A DNA stretch of 64,000 nucleotides from Cyclobacteriaceae bacterium. Lineage in GTDB: Bacteria; Bacteroidota; Bacteroidia; Cytophagales; Cyclobacteriaceae. A program made the position numbers and the translations under genes. Positions within the stretch are counted from its first letter, which is position 1; each line of letters opens with the position of its first letter. Location: positions 124,001 through 188,000 of the forward strand of contig JANQEU010000104.1 of assembly GCA_028278225.1 (NCBI GenBank). The letters are read 5' to 3'. Below the pieces are notes generated by a model that did no database searches, was not told where the DNA came from, and saw only the letters and a program-made list of their open reading frames with translations. This document shows, piece by piece, positions 1-8,849 of the stretch.

Positions 1-238
1 CTGCCTCCGGTTGCAGCTGTATGGTTTCAGTTTCCGGTTGTCCGGCTTCAGTTTCCGGTTTTATTTCCTCCTTTTCCGGCTGAGTTATTTCCTGTTTTGT
101 GTCCTCTGCTTTGGGCTGATCCTGCTTCTCTGCGGGCTCCTCGACTTTCGGAGGTTTGGTCTCAACAGAATCGGGCTTTTGTGCGTAGCAGGTAAATGCG
201 ATCGCTAAAACCATTAAGCCTAATGTCATTCTTTTCAT
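1..238 (-). CDS. Exported Pro/Glu-rich protein, C-terminus cut by window edge
   Basis: Reading leftward from an ATG at 238, the frame is open to the edge of the window, so only about 79 residues are visible. The first 19 residues (MKRMTLGLMVLAIAFTCYA) look like a Sec signal peptide. The rest is low-complexity and built from Pro, Glu, Lys, Gln and Thr in units such as PEKEE, KPETE and QPETE. The DNA carries short imperfect repeats of the same kind. Such a segment is expected to be extended and to act as a spacer or linker before a domain that lies outside the window. It diverges from leuS. No function can be assigned. Confidence 0.6.
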   Translation of the reverse strand, partial: MKRMTLGLMVLAIAFTCYAQKPDSVETKPPKVEEPAEKQDQPKAEDTKQEITQPEKEEIKPETEAGQPETETIQLQPEA

Positions 239-394
239 GTTGCTAAAAATTAAATCCGAGTTTTTGATCTTTAGGTTCATTTTTCAATTATCTGCTCTAA
301 AGACATGATCTATTCCGGAAGGTTTCCTGAAATAATAAAAGAATTTTAGATATGGGTAAATAAATTTGTGCCCTTCTTAAAATTACGGTACAAA

Positions 395-3019
395 ATGGCG
401 GAATATCCTTTTCAGGAAATTGAAAAAAAGTGGCAAAAATTTTGGAAACAAAATCAGACGTTTAAAACCCAGCCCGATACTTCCAAACCGAAGTACTATG
501 TTCTGGACATGTTTCCGTATCCGTCAGGCGCCGGGCTTCACGTTGGTCATCCTCTGGGCTATATCGCAACGGACATTGTTGCCCGGTACAAGCGGCTTAA
601 AGGTTTCAGCGTATTACATCCAATGGGATTTGACTCATTTGGATTGCCGGCCGAGCAGTATGCGATCAAAACAGGACAACATCCCGCCATAACTACGGAA
701 AACAATATCAACAGATTCAAGGAGCAATTGGGCGTACTTGGATTTTCGTACGACTGGGACAAGGAAATCAGGACAAGCGACCCGGATTATTACAAATGGA
801 CACAGTGGATATTTCTGAAGCTTTTTGAACGGGGTTTGGCATATGAAGATGATGCCATGATCAACTGGTGCCCCAATGACAAGACCGTATTGGCAAATGA
901 AGAAGTGAAGAACGGCGCTTGTGAAAGGTGCGGCACACCCGTAGTCAGAAGGAAATTGCGTCAATGGATACTAAAGATCACCGAGTACGCAGATCGGTTG
1001 CTGGACGACCTGGAAGAACTCGACTGGCCTGAGTCAATTATCCTTTCACAAAAAAACTGGATCGGTAAAAGTCACGGAGCTGAGGTTAACTTCAAGGAAA
1101 GGGATACGGGTGCGAACATACAGATCTACACAACCAGGCCCGATACTATTTTTGGCGTAACCTACATGGTTTTAGCTCCGGAACACCCCCTGGTCGAGCA
1201 GGTTACGAAACAGGATCACAGACCCGCCGTTGATGAATATGTTCGTCAGGCCAGCCTCAAAAGTGACCTGGAGCGAACTGAACTGGATAAGTCAAAAACC
1301 GGTGTCTTCACCGGGGCATATGCCATCAATCCGATCAGTGGCGAAGAAATACAGATATGGATATCTGACTATGTTTTGATCTCATATGGTACAGGGGCCA
1401 TCATGGCGGTGCCGGGCGGTGATCAAAGGGATTTTGAATTTGCAAAGAAGTTTGACCTGCCGATCATCCAGGTGGTTACACCTGATGGAAAAGAAATAAA
1501 GGACCAGGAGGAAGCCTACTCCGGTCATGGTATTATGCTCAATTCAGGTGAATACAATGGTATGGACAGCAAGGCATTTACCCGCGAAATAATCCGGAGG
1601 ATCGAGGATGAGGGACTTGGGAAGGGTGCCGTAAACTATAAGCTTCGTGACTGGATCTTCACCCGTCAGCGATACTGGGGTGAGCCAATACCCGTGATAC
1701 ACTGCGAAAAATGCGGAGTGGTTCCCGTATCCGAAAAAGATCTGCCTGTTGTTTTGCCTGAAGTGGAATCCTATACACCTACTGAAGACGGTGATTCCCC
1801 GCTTGCCAAGGTGGAGGAATGGGTCAACACTTCCTGTCCGAAATGCGGAAATGACGCAAAACGCGAAACGAATACCATGCCGCAATGGGCCGGCAGTTGC
1901 TGGTATTACTTAAGATACATTGATCCTGATAACACAAAGGAACTCGTACCTGCTGACCTTGAAAAATACTGGATGCCTGTAGATCTTTATGTAGGGGGTG
2001 CGGAACATGCCGTATTGCACCTCCTTTACGCCCGGTTCTGGCATAAGGTATTGTACGATGCAGGTTATCTGTCCACAAAAGAACCATTCCGGAAACTTGT
2101 CAACCAGGGAATGATCCAGGGACGGTCAAATTTTGTTTACCGCGTGAAGGGCGAAAATAAATATGTGTCCCACGGATTGAGAAAAAACCATGATGTGTCA
2201 GCAATACATGTGGACATCAGCATTGTAGAAAATGACATCCTGGATATCGATGCATTCCGAAAGAGCAGGGCTGATGCGGCGGATGCGGTTTTCGAATTGG
2301 AAGATGGCGTATATAAGTGCGGCTGGGAAATCGAAAAAATGTCCAAATCCAAGTACAATGTGGTCAACCCGGACCTCATTATTTCGAAATACGGTGCCGA
2401 CACCCTGCGCATGTACGAAATGTTCCTGGGTCCTCTCGAGCAATTCAAGCCATGGAATACGCAGGGAATAGACGGTGTATTCAAATTCTTAAGAAAGCTG
2501 TGGAGCCTCTTCCATGATGGAAAAGGTGTATTTGCAGTTTCGGAGGAAGAAGCCAACGATCAGGAAAACAAGGCCCTTCACAAATTGATAAAAAAAGTTG
2601 AAGAGGACATAAATGCCTTGTCCTTTAATACTTCCGTCAGCGCATTTATGATCTGTTTAAATGAATTGACATCTCTGAACTGCAACAAAAGAAAGATATT
2701 AGAACCTTTCATTGTGACCCTCAGTCCGTTTGCACCTCATATTTGTGAAGAGCTATGGGAAAATCTGGGCCATTCGGAGGGAATAACTTACGCTGCCTTC
2801 CCTGAATTTGATGAGAAACATGTACAGGAGGATTCATTCGAGTATCCGGTTTCGATCAATGGAAAGATGCGTGTGAAAATTGATTTCCCGGTGGACGCTT
2901 CCAAAGAAACTATCGAAAGTGATGTGCTCTCGAACGAGGTAGTTCAAAAGTGGCTGGATGGAAAACCTCCCAAAAAGGTCATTGTCGTTCCCAACAGAAT
3001 AGTGAACGTAGTAGTTTAA
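395..3019 (+). CDS. leuS: Leucyl-tRNA synthetase
   Basis: Class Ia aminoacyl-tRNA synthetase that charges tRNA-Leu with leucine in the cytoplasm. The HIGH-type motif HVGH is at about residues 49-52, after FPYPSGAGL, and KMSKS is at about 648-652, followed by YNVVNPD. A zinc-type knuckle (CERCGTP) and the CP1 editing region with TTRPDTIFG lie between them, and the C-terminal anticodon-binding and tail domains are intact. I prefer the ATG at 395 (MAEYPFQEIEKKW); the frame extends upstream to a GTG at 368, but the family starts with this xYxFxxIExKWQ segment. About 874 residues, a normal family length. It stands alone, divergent from the gene at the left edge. Confidence 0.97.
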   Translation: MAEYPFQEIEKKWQKFWKQNQTFKTQPDTSKPKYYVLDMFPYPSGAGLHVGHPLGYIATDIVARYKRLKGFSVLHPMGFDSFGLPAEQYAIKTGQHPAITTENNINRFKEQLGVLGFSYDWDKEIRTSDPDYYKWTQWIFLKLFERGLAYEDDAMINWCPNDKTVLANEEVKNGACERCGTPVVRRKLRQWILKITEYADRLLDDLEELDWPESIILSQKNWIGKSHGAEVNFKERDTGANIQIYTTRPDTIFGVTYMVLAPEHPLVEQVTKQDHRPAVDEYVRQASLKSDLERTELDKSKTGVFTGAYAINPISGEEIQIWISDYVLISYGTGAIMAVPGGDQRDFEFAKKFDLPIIQVVTPDGKEIKDQEEAYSGHGIMLNSGEYNGMDSKAFTREIIRRIEDEGLGKGAVNYKLRDWIFTRQRYWGEPIPVIHCEKCGVVPVSEKDLPVVLPEVESYTPTEDGDSPLAKVEEWVNTSCPKCGNDAKRETNTMPQWAGSCWYYLRYIDPDNTKELVPADLEKYWMPVDLYVGGAEHAVLHLLYARFWHKVLYDAGYLSTKEPFRKLVNQGMIQGRSNFVYRVKGENKYVSHGLRKNHDVSAIHVDISIVENDILDIDAFRKSRADAADAVFELEDGVYKCGWEIEKMSKSKYNVVNPDLIISKYGADTLRMYEMFLGPLEQFKPWNTQGIDGVFKFLRKLWSLFHDGKGVFAVSEEEANDQENKALHKLIKKVEEDINALSFNTSVSAFMICLNELTSLNCNKRKILEPFIVTLSPFAPHICEELWENLGHSEGITYAAFPEFDEKHVQEDSFEYPVSINGKMRVKIDFPVDASKETIESDVLSNEVVQKWLDGKPPKKVIVVPNRIVNVVV

Positions 3020-3235
3020 AACGGGCTGAGCCTGCGCTATGCTGCTCTTCAACCAATAGCAATCTTGGTTTGCTTTACAAACGATTTCGGTTCACTCACA
3101 AACAAAAAGGGCCCAGTCGATAGAAATATTCGGTATCATCATACAATCTTTGAAATTTGCTATGGATTAGAGTAGAAATCATTCAATTCAACTAATCAAA
3201 TTCTTAATCTGAGACTTAAAACTAAATTCAAGAAA

Positions 3236-5119
3236 ATGAGAAAACTTACCCTTTCATTAGCTGCTACATTCATGGGTGTGGCGTTATTCATGTCATCTTG
3301 TATAGATGATTCGGTAGCACCGGAGGTCGCGGCGCTAAGACAGGCGCAAATTGATTTCTTAAATGCGCAAACAGCTTTTCAGCAGGCACAGACGCGCCTT
3401 GAACAGGCAGCTGCAGCTGCTCAGGAGATCCAAAACGCCTACGATTCGGCAAACAATGCCATCAGGCTGGAAGAAAGAGCCAATGACCTTGAGGCCGACG
3501 AGGCTTACACGGCTCAGCTAGTTGCTCAATATGAGTACAACCTTCAGCAGCAGCTAACAAATCTGGAAGAAGAAAGACTTGATTTTCAACAAGCTGTTGA
3601 TGACCTGTCTGAATACATCGCTGAGCATGGCATAGACAAAGCCCAGGAATACCTTGATAATTACGAAGACACAAATGATGATATTTTCGATCTGACGGGA
3701 AGCATCATTACACTTCAAAATGAAATTGAAGTGGCGCTGGCAATGGAATCCGGAGCAACTGGCAGTTCCATAGGATACCTGATCAGTGAAAAACAGGCAG
3801 ACTCTGTTACCACTGCCGCAAACATCACCGATCTTCAGGCCGCTTTGGCTGTACTGCAGGCCATTGCAGTAGATGCGAGCGTTTCAGCTACTGCCCTGGC
3901 GACTGCTAAAGATGACAGTACTACCGAGGCTCAACAAAAAGTGACCCTGGAAGCAGCTATCATCAATGCTGAAGAAGCAAGAGATCTGGCACAGGCTCAG
4001 GAAGATGCCCTGGACTCCATTATCAACAAGTACAATACTGCCCAGGGAGATCTCGATGCAGCAAATGCAAAACTGGACAGCGTCAATGCGGAGATTGACA
4101 CGGCAAATACGGATATCTCCGATCAAAATGAAATCATTGCAACTCAGACTACCAATCTGGTTGACCTGAACGAAATTTTGGCAGATGCACAGGCGGCTCT
4201 TGCTGCTGAAGAAGCCACGCTGGCACTATTGGAAGCTGATTTCGCAACTTCCGACGCAGCAGCCGAAGCCCAGGAAGATCTTGTGGAAGCCAAGCAGGCG
4301 CAGGTCGACTCCATTGATGCGGAGGTCAATGTAGCTCAGGATGCCGTAGATAAATTCAATGCACTGGAGCTGGCTTTCCCCGGCCAATATGAAACCGACA
4401 GTATTGCTGCCAGGGCTGCTTTGGACGCTGCGCTCGCCGAACAGGCAATCCTCAATACTGAACTTACGGATTTACAGGGTGTTGCCACCATATTGCGTGC
4501 AGAGGCAACGGCTATTGATGGCCTCGTTACAACACAGGAGGGTGAAGTTACCACGGCTGAGGGCAATGTAGATGCTGCCCAGGCTAATGTTGATGCTGCT
4601 AACCAGGCCATAGATGACGCCAATACTGCAATTGCGGCAGAACAGGATACATTAGATCTTTTAGATGAATCAATTGAGCGGTTCACGGCAGATGCTAATG
4701 CTGCATCCCAGGTGATATCGGATTGCCAGGCAGATTATGACGCAGCGGTTGCCGGAGATATACAGGCCGCGGTTCTGGCTACGCAAGCGGCGCAAACAAC
4801 AGTAGATTCACTGAATAATGAGCTTGCCGTGGTTAACAACAGGATCGGCGTTCTTGGAAATCTGATCTCAACAATCGAGACTAACCTCGATGACCTGGAT
4901 CAGGAAATAAGCGATATGGAAGATGACATCGATACCGAGGAAGATGCGCTCGAAAATATCAGAATCGAATTGGCAGATCTGCAGGCAGAGCAAGCGGATG
5001 CTGCTGCAATCCTGGCTGACAAACAAGCGGAGTTAGCATCATTGCAGGATGAACTAACGGCGTTACAGGCAGTGGCTGCGGATTGGTTGGCATTATTGAA
5101 TGCGGAATTGGGAAGCTAA
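3236..5119 (+). CDS. Acidic, alanine-rich coiled-coil lipoprotein
   Basis: 627-residue lipoprotein with a lipobox ending at Cys22 (LFMSSC) followed by acidic residues. Almost the whole mature protein is predicted coiled coil: continuous heptad-like runs rich in Ala, Gln, Asp, Glu and Leu, very few basic residues and no globular or enzymatic motif. The segment near residues 150-160 (DTNDDIFDLTG) and one with a proline near 380 (LAFPGQYETDS) look like breaks between coils. It precedes an outer-membrane barrel gene on the same strand with a strong hairpin between them. By analogy with other long periplasmic coiled coils it could be a strut between membranes or a scaffold for the barrel. That is inference, and I do not recognise a named family. 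Confidence 0.85.
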   Translation: MRKLTLSLAATFMGVALFMSSCIDDSVAPEVAALRQAQIDFLNAQTAFQQAQTRLEQAAAAAQEIQNAYDSANNAIRLEERANDLEADEAYTAQLVAQYEYNLQQQLTNLEEERLDFQQAVDDLSEYIAEHGIDKAQEYLDNYEDTNDDIFDLTGSIITLQNEIEVALAMESGATGSSIGYLISEKQADSVTTAANITDLQAALAVLQAIAVDASVSATALATAKDDSTTEAQQKVTLEAAIINAEEARDLAQAQEDALDSIINKYNTAQGDLDAANAKLDSVNAEIDTANTDISDQNEIIATQTTNLVDLNEILADAQAALAAEEATLALLEADFATSDAAAEAQEDLVEAKQAQVDSIDAEVNVAQDAVDKFNALELAFPGQYETDSIAARAALDAALAEQAILNTELTDLQGVATILRAEATAIDGLVTTQEGEVTTAEGNVDAAQANVDAANQAIDDANTAIAAEQDTLDLLDESIERFTADANAASQVISDCQADYDAAVAGDIQAAVLATQAAQTTVDSLNNELAVVNNRIGVLGNLISTIETNLDDLDQEISDMEDDIDTEEDALENIRIELADLQAEQADAAAILADKQAELASLQDELTALQAVAADWLALLNAELGS

Positions 5120-5136
5120 TCTTTGGGATATAAAAA

Positions 5137-5166
5137 CAGTCATTAGCCAGTTTTGGCTAATGACTG
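5137..5166 (+). terminator. Perfect 13-bp hairpin between lipoprotein and barrel genes
   Basis: Two perfectly complementary 13-base arms (5137-5149 and 5154-5166) enclose a GTTT loop, 17 bases after the stop of the coiled-coil lipoprotein. There is no T-run on the plus-strand side; a run of five A precedes it, so the T-tract lies on the minus-strand reading. It may attenuate transcription into the barrel gene, or protect the 3' end of the lipoprotein mRNA. Confidence 0.55.
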
Positions 5167-5208
5167 ACAGATACCTTAATTAATTTATAATCCTAAAGAA
5201 ATGCAGAA

Positions 5209-6093
5209 ATGAAGAAATATATAACAATAAGCCTCGTACTAGCACTGGTCGTTGGAGGGGTCCGGGCGCAGGACGATCTTTCGATCGAACTGAATGAGGG
5301 ATTCGAGGGCTTTACGCCGGAGGCCGGAGACATTTCCGTTGCATTGATCCTGGGCAGGGCTAACTTTCTTTCAGGAGTGAGTGTACCCGGCAGCCCCGGA
5401 AACAATTACAACTGGACTGTCTCGACAGGTGCTGCTACAGTGTATCCGATTTATGAGTTTTCCAACCCCACTTCCAATATGGTGGGAGTTGAGGTCCGGT
5501 ATTATTTGCTGGACAGGGTGGCTTTGAAGCTGTCAGGAGGCGCCATAATGGAAGATACACCTCCTGTAGTCAACATTCCAACAAATAACGATCCCAACGC
5601 TCCAAATTCCACGTGGATCCCACAGTACAATGCCGTTCAGGGGAATAACAACATTAACCTGAATGTCAATATTGGTGGAGAGATGAGGAAAGAGACCAAG
5701 TTCGAACGGCTCCATCTCTATTATGGGCTGACGGTTCCCATCTACTATTCCAGGTATTCTTTATATGATCCTTCGATCTATTTTGATCCTGATATAGTCG
5801 ATGGAAGCTCATACGCATCGTCGGGATCACTACTTGATCCGAACGACGTCATTTATACGCAGGATATCGGGTGGCGCCATGGACACCTTACCGGGTTTGG
5901 GGCCCAGGTGGTAGGTGGCATAGATTACTACCTGATGGATGGGTTTTTTACAGGATTTGAGATAAAACCCATTTCCTTTGTTTATATCCGTAAAGCACTG
6001 GATCCTGGTCAGGGTCTGCCGTTGTTGCAGACGGAAACGACTAACTTCTCCTTCCTTGCACAACCTTTCCTGAAATTCGGGTTTAGGTTCTAG
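5209..6093 (+). CDS. Outer-membrane beta-barrel protein
   Basis: 294 residues with a signal peptide (cleavage likely after VRAQ at about residue 21). Alternating hydrophobic/polar strands follow, and the end (FLAQPFLKFGFRF) has the aromatic C-terminus typical of BAM-assembled barrels. Internal phrases such as VGVEVRYYLLDRVALKLSGG and HLYYGLTVPIYYSRY are membrane-spanning strand pairs with girdle aromatics. It resembles the small Bacteroidetes porin-like family known from BT1926-type proteins, but I cannot prove that assignment. It follows the acidic coiled-coil lipoprotein by 89 bases, so the two may act together at the outer membrane. A bidirectional terminator lies just after the stop. Confidence 0.8.
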   Translation: MKKYITISLVLALVVGGVRAQDDLSIELNEGFEGFTPEAGDISVALILGRANFLSGVSVPGSPGNNYNWTVSTGAATVYPIYEFSNPTSNMVGVEVRYYLLDRVALKLSGGAIMEDTPPVVNIPTNNDPNAPNSTWIPQYNAVQGNNNINLNVNIGGEMRKETKFERLHLYYGLTVPIYYSRYSLYDPSIYFDPDIVDGSSYASSGSLLDPNDVIYTQDIGWRHGHLTGFGAQVVGGIDYYLMDGFFTGFEIKPISFVYIRKALDPGQGLPLLQTETTNFSFLAQPFLKFGFRF

Positions 6094-6113
6094 GAAAGGG
6101 AAGTAAAATGATA

Positions 6114-6147
6114 AAAAACCTGTTCAGCACACTGGGCAGGTTTTTTT
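6114..6147. terminator. Bidirectional rho-independent terminator
   Basis: A 9-base stem (AAAAACCTG at 6114-6122 with CAGGTTTTT at 6137-6145) ends in a T-run on the plus strand and in a T-run from the A-tract on the minus strand. It separates the convergent barrel gene (plus) and VOC gene (minus). Confidence 0.75.
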
Positions 6148-6158
6148 ATTTCCTGTTT

Positions 6159-6614
6159 TTACGCCGTTAACTCCAGCATGTTGCCTTCGGGATCGAGAAT
6201 CACGCTTTCGAAATACCCGTCACCGGTTGTGCGGGGTTCACCGATGATCCGATAACCATCTCTTCTCAACCGCTCGGTCATGGCACTGACCTCCTGCCGG
6301 TTACCAAGGCTGAAAGCCAAATGAATGAATCCCCGGAATTGATCCACAGGAGCTGTCGTGACACCATCCATGTGGTGGTTAGAAGGAACATCGGGGCAAT
6401 GCATTAACTCCAGCCGCGTGGTACTCCCCGGAAAAGTCAGGAAGTAAGACGAAAAGTTTTTATCAGGATTTTGATATAACTCACCGCTGGAAGCGCCGAA
6501 GTATCTTGTATAAAAATCGCGGCACTGCTCAAGATCATTTACCCAAATCGCAACGTGATCAATTCCCGCTCCCACCTTCAGGATTGTTTCCTCCTTCTTC
6601 TTCCTCATTACCAT
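6159..6614 (-). CDS. VOC (glyoxalase/bleomycin-resistance) family protein
   Basis: Small metalloenzyme-fold protein of the vicinal oxygen chelate superfamily. It has the start signature GIDHVAIWVNDLE, then a tyrosine-rich DFYTRYFGA, a second half with FIHLAFSLGN, and the ending DPEGNMLEL with the usual metal-ligand glutamate. Likely metal ligands are His in IDHVA, Glu in RLELMH, His in IHLAF and the C-terminal Glu. Substrate unknown; it may be a dioxygenase, a glyoxalase or a resistance protein. The start is uncertain: ATG at 6614 or 6608, or a GTG at 6575. All overlap the end of the upstream lipoprotein gene (stop at 6559), so translation is probably coupled. An open frame upstream to 6704 lies inside that gene and is unlikely to be used. 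Confidence 0.8.
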   Translation of the reverse strand: MVMRKKKEETILKVGAGIDHVAIWVNDLEQCRDFYTRYFGASSGELYQNPDKNFSSYFLTFPGSTTRLELMHCPDVPSNHHMDGVTTAPVDQFRGFIHLAFSLGNRQEVSAMTERLRRDGYRIIGEPRTTGDGYFESVILDPEGNMLELTA

Positions 6615-7443
6615 CAGGATCTGTTCCCGTTTCGTCCGCCCCCGTATTCCTGTTCTTCCGGCCTCTGAAAAAACCCCTGCCGGATTCAGCCTGAGTGGTA
6701 TCAATTGGGATGTCTCCCTGGGTTGCCAGGCTGTCCAATGGGGTCACCGGTACTTCCGGAGTTTCCGGTTCTTTGGGTTTCTGATATACGAGAAGTCTGC
6801 CAAAATATTTATTGTAATATTCCTGCTCAACATTATTCTGCCCATTTGGATCATACCGGTATAGGTACTTTGGCCCACTGGCTTCGGCCTCTGTTGCTGC
6901 ATCTGCTGTCAAATTGGAAGGAACGAATGATTCACTTTCCTGCTGTATTGAATCATTGAATGCCAGGGAAGTGGAATCCGTTGTCAATATGCTGTCCATT
7001 TCAAAATCGGATGCCACAAACTCTCCTATGTCAATTGGTTCTTCTTCCACAGGTATTTCTTTTGCCGGGCCAGAGACATTCTCCATCGGTGAAGTCTTCA
7101 TGTTGTAGTTTTTCAACCACATCGGCTCATATTTGATGATACCGTATTTGGATCGTCTTACCTCTTTGACCGGTTGGATGTATTGAGAAACATGCGTGTA
7201 ATAAGTTTCCATGGTGGAAGACGTACCTCCGACCGCCAATGAGTCCAAAGTATCCGCCGGTTGCGTCAGCGAGGCAATGAATTTTTCCCTCGTAGGCTCA
7301 TCAAGTTTCCACGCATAAGAAAAATAGGCCATTCTCGTCGAATCATCAAGTATATAGGTACTTTGGAACGCAGGACAAATAATTCTGTCTTTGCATGCGC
7401 CGAAAACAAACAAAAGCAGCAATATTAAAAGGTAATTGCGCAT
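6559..7443 (-). CDS. Lipoprotein of unknown function
   Basis: 294-residue lipoprotein with a lipobox at Cys17 (FVFGAC). The first part contains aromatic-rich sequence (STRMAYFSYAWKLDEPTREKF) and NYNMKTSP. The middle carries acidic low-complexity sequence. Then comes LYRYDPNGQNNVEQEYYNKYFG, after which a Pro/Glu linker and a C-terminal Gly/Asn/Glu-rich tail that looks disordered. The charged RGFFRGRKNRN stretch is unlike the rest. No enzymatic motif. Its 3' end overlaps the start of the VOC gene. It could be an envelope structural or motility-associated lipoprotein; I do not recognise the family. Confidence 0.8.
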   Translation of the reverse strand: MRNYLLILLLLFVFGACKDRIICPAFQSTYILDDSTRMAYFSYAWKLDEPTREKFIASLTQPADTLDSLAVGGTSSTMETYYTHVSQYIQPVKEVRRSKYGIIKYEPMWLKNYNMKTSPMENVSGPAKEIPVEEEPIDIGEFVASDFEMDSILTTDSTSLAFNDSIQQESESFVPSNLTADAATEAEASGPKYLYRYDPNGQNNVEQEYYNKYFGRLLVYQKPKEPETPEVPVTPLDSLATQGDIPIDTTQAESGRGFFRGRKNRNTGADETGTDPDGNEEEEGGNNPEGGSGN

Positions 7444-7528
7444 TTAGAGCGATCAGGTGGCTATTTCCCACCCCTAAAATAGGATTATTTTAAGAATAAC
7501 GCCAATAATCTGATAATAGTGAAGTGAC

Positions 7529-8254
7529 CTAAGACTTTATTTTGGTGACAAACCAGGGGTAGATCACTTCATCAATCCACCTTTTATACATTTTACCCGA
7601 TGGATGAAGCCCGTCTTTTGCTACCAATTCACTGTCACTTAAAGCATCCCTGGAAATATCCGTAATATTTAAAAACGCTATACCCTTTGACCTTGCAATG
7701 TTCTCAGCTATTTCATTATAAGCAGAGATCTCGCGGAATATCAAATCGGAATCACGATCCGCGGCAAAAGGTGTAACCCCATAATCCGGGATCGAAACTA
7801 CGAAGACATTTGATGTTTCGCCCGAAGCAAACGCTATCGCATCATTCAGCAATAGTTCAAATTCCTTTTTGTATGTATCAATGTTGTATCCCCGGTATTG
7901 ATTATTCACACCGATCAGCAGAGAGACAAAGTCAAACGTTTGACCGGTAATGGCCTTCTCTTCTATCCCCTTCATGAGTTCATCTGTTGTCCATCCTGTA
8001 GTTGCAATAATCAGGGGATCTGAAACAATTACACTGTCAGCCCTGGCTCTTTCAGCCAGTAAGACCGGCCATCGCTCATTTTCGTCAACGCTCTCTCCAA
8101 TTGTATAAGAGTCACCCAGGGCCAGATAAGCGTGATCTTTTGATTTCAATGCAGCATCGTCAGTTACTTCTTCGACCATTTTTGTTTTATCAGTTTCGGA
8201 ACACGTCACAAAGATTAATGCGACTAAACAAATTAATTTTATGGACCGGTTCAC
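7529..8254 (-). CDS. SGNH/GDSL-family hydrolase, probable lipoprotein
   Basis: 241 residues. The signal ends at a Cys near residue 18 (IFVTCSE), a loose lipobox. The hydrolase has block I GDSYT (catalytic Ser49), block III GVNN at about 115-118 (oxyanion Asn) and block V DGLHPSG with Asp214 and His217, so the Ser-Asp-His triad is complete. Family members cleave ester bonds in lipids, acetylated sugars or cell-wall polymers; the substrate here is unknown. It is the last gene of a compact minus-strand group: it starts 5 bases after the stop of the MmcQ gene, which overlaps the small membrane gene, which overlaps ispG. Confidence 0.88.
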   Translation of the reverse strand: MNRSIKLICLVALIFVTCSETDKTKMVEEVTDDAALKSKDHAYLALGDSYTIGESVDENERWPVLLAERARADSVIVSDPLIIATTGWTTDELMKGIEEKAITGQTFDFVSLLIGVNNQYRGYNIDTYKKEFELLLNDAIAFASGETSNVFVVSIPDYGVTPFAADRDSDLIFREISAYNEIAENIARSKGIAFLNITDISRDALSDSELVAKDGLHPSGKMYKRWIDEVIYPWFVTKIKS

Positions 8255-8259
8255 TTGTC

Positions 8260-8622
8260 TTACGATTGAAACAGACTGGAAAGTTGAACCTTGAATTTCT
8301 TTGGCAGACTATCGACCACAAGGCTATACGACTCGTCTATCATTTCAATTAATAGGTTCTCAGGCACTGATCCGTCCGTAAGTACGGTGTTCCAGTGTTT
8401 CTTATTCATGTGGTATCCGGGTACGATCCCTTCATACTGGTCTCTTAGTTGCACGGCTTTTTCAGGATCGCACTTAAGATTGATCGAGATAAACTCTTCC
8501 ACATCCGCAAGGGCGAACATCTTACCCATCACCTTAAAAACAAGGGTATTGGCATCAAATGGAAATTCTTCCGAAACCCCGGGTTTTTGAATACAATAAT
8601 CCCTGAAACTCTCAATATTCAT
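8260..8622 (-). CDS. MmcQ/YjbR family protein
   Basis: 120-residue protein of the MmcQ/YjbR (CyaY-like, DUF419) family. It shows the usual start (xxxFRDYCxxKPGVxEEFPF), the central KVMGKMFAL and INLKCDPEKA segments, the GYHMNKKHWNTV stretch with conserved His/Trp, and the ending IDESYSLVVDSLPKK. The fold binds DNA in some relatives, but the physiological role is unclear. It overlaps the preceding membrane-protein gene by 4 bases (ATGA), which indicates translational coupling in the ispG operon. Confidence 0.92.
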   Translation of the reverse strand: MNIESFRDYCIQKPGVSEEFPFDANTLVFKVMGKMFALADVEEFISINLKCDPEKAVQLRDQYEGIVPGYHMNKKHWNTVLTDGSVPENLLIEMIDESYSLVVDSLPKKFKVQLSSLFQS

Positions 8623-8849
8623 GAGAAACTACGAATAATAACCCTGACAATAATAACAACGACAGCAACCAAAAACATCAGCATGGATATCTTGTTGATG
8701 GTGTGCATCGCTTTTATATTGAAATTGGAAGGACGGTTTGGGTCCTTCTTTCGAAAGAAATAGGTTAGTACTTCTTTGAAATTGAAATAATAACCGGCAG
8801 ATTCTTCAGCCGTTTTGTGGTTTTCCTCTTTGATATTGTCAGTTTTCAT
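8619..8849 (-). CDS. Small single-pass membrane protein (DUF6728-like)
   Basis: 76 residues. The charged soluble N-terminus contains YYFNFKEVLTYFFRKKDPNRP, and is followed by NFNIKAMHTINKISM and a single hydrophobic helix (about residues 55-72) ending in basic residues. This arrangement matches a small Bacteroidetes-only family that I believe is DUF6728; that label is from memory. It overlaps ispG by 4 bases upstream and the MmcQ gene by 4 bases downstream, so it is translated as part of the same transcript. Function unknown. Confidence 0.75.
   Translation of the reverse strand: MKTDNIKEENHKTAEESAGYYFNFKEVLTYFFRKKDPNRPSNFNIKAMHTINKISMLMFLVAVVVIIVRVIIRSFS

Noticed and set aside
4144-4686. Ser/Ala-rich minus-strand frames inside the coiled-coil lipoprotein
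   Set aside because: Low-complexity mirror of an Ala-rich gene; no signal or domain.
3520-5110. Possible tandem DNA repeats in the coiled-coil gene
   Set aside because: The protein is compositionally repetitive, but I see no exact DNA repeat unit; heptad periodicity explains it.
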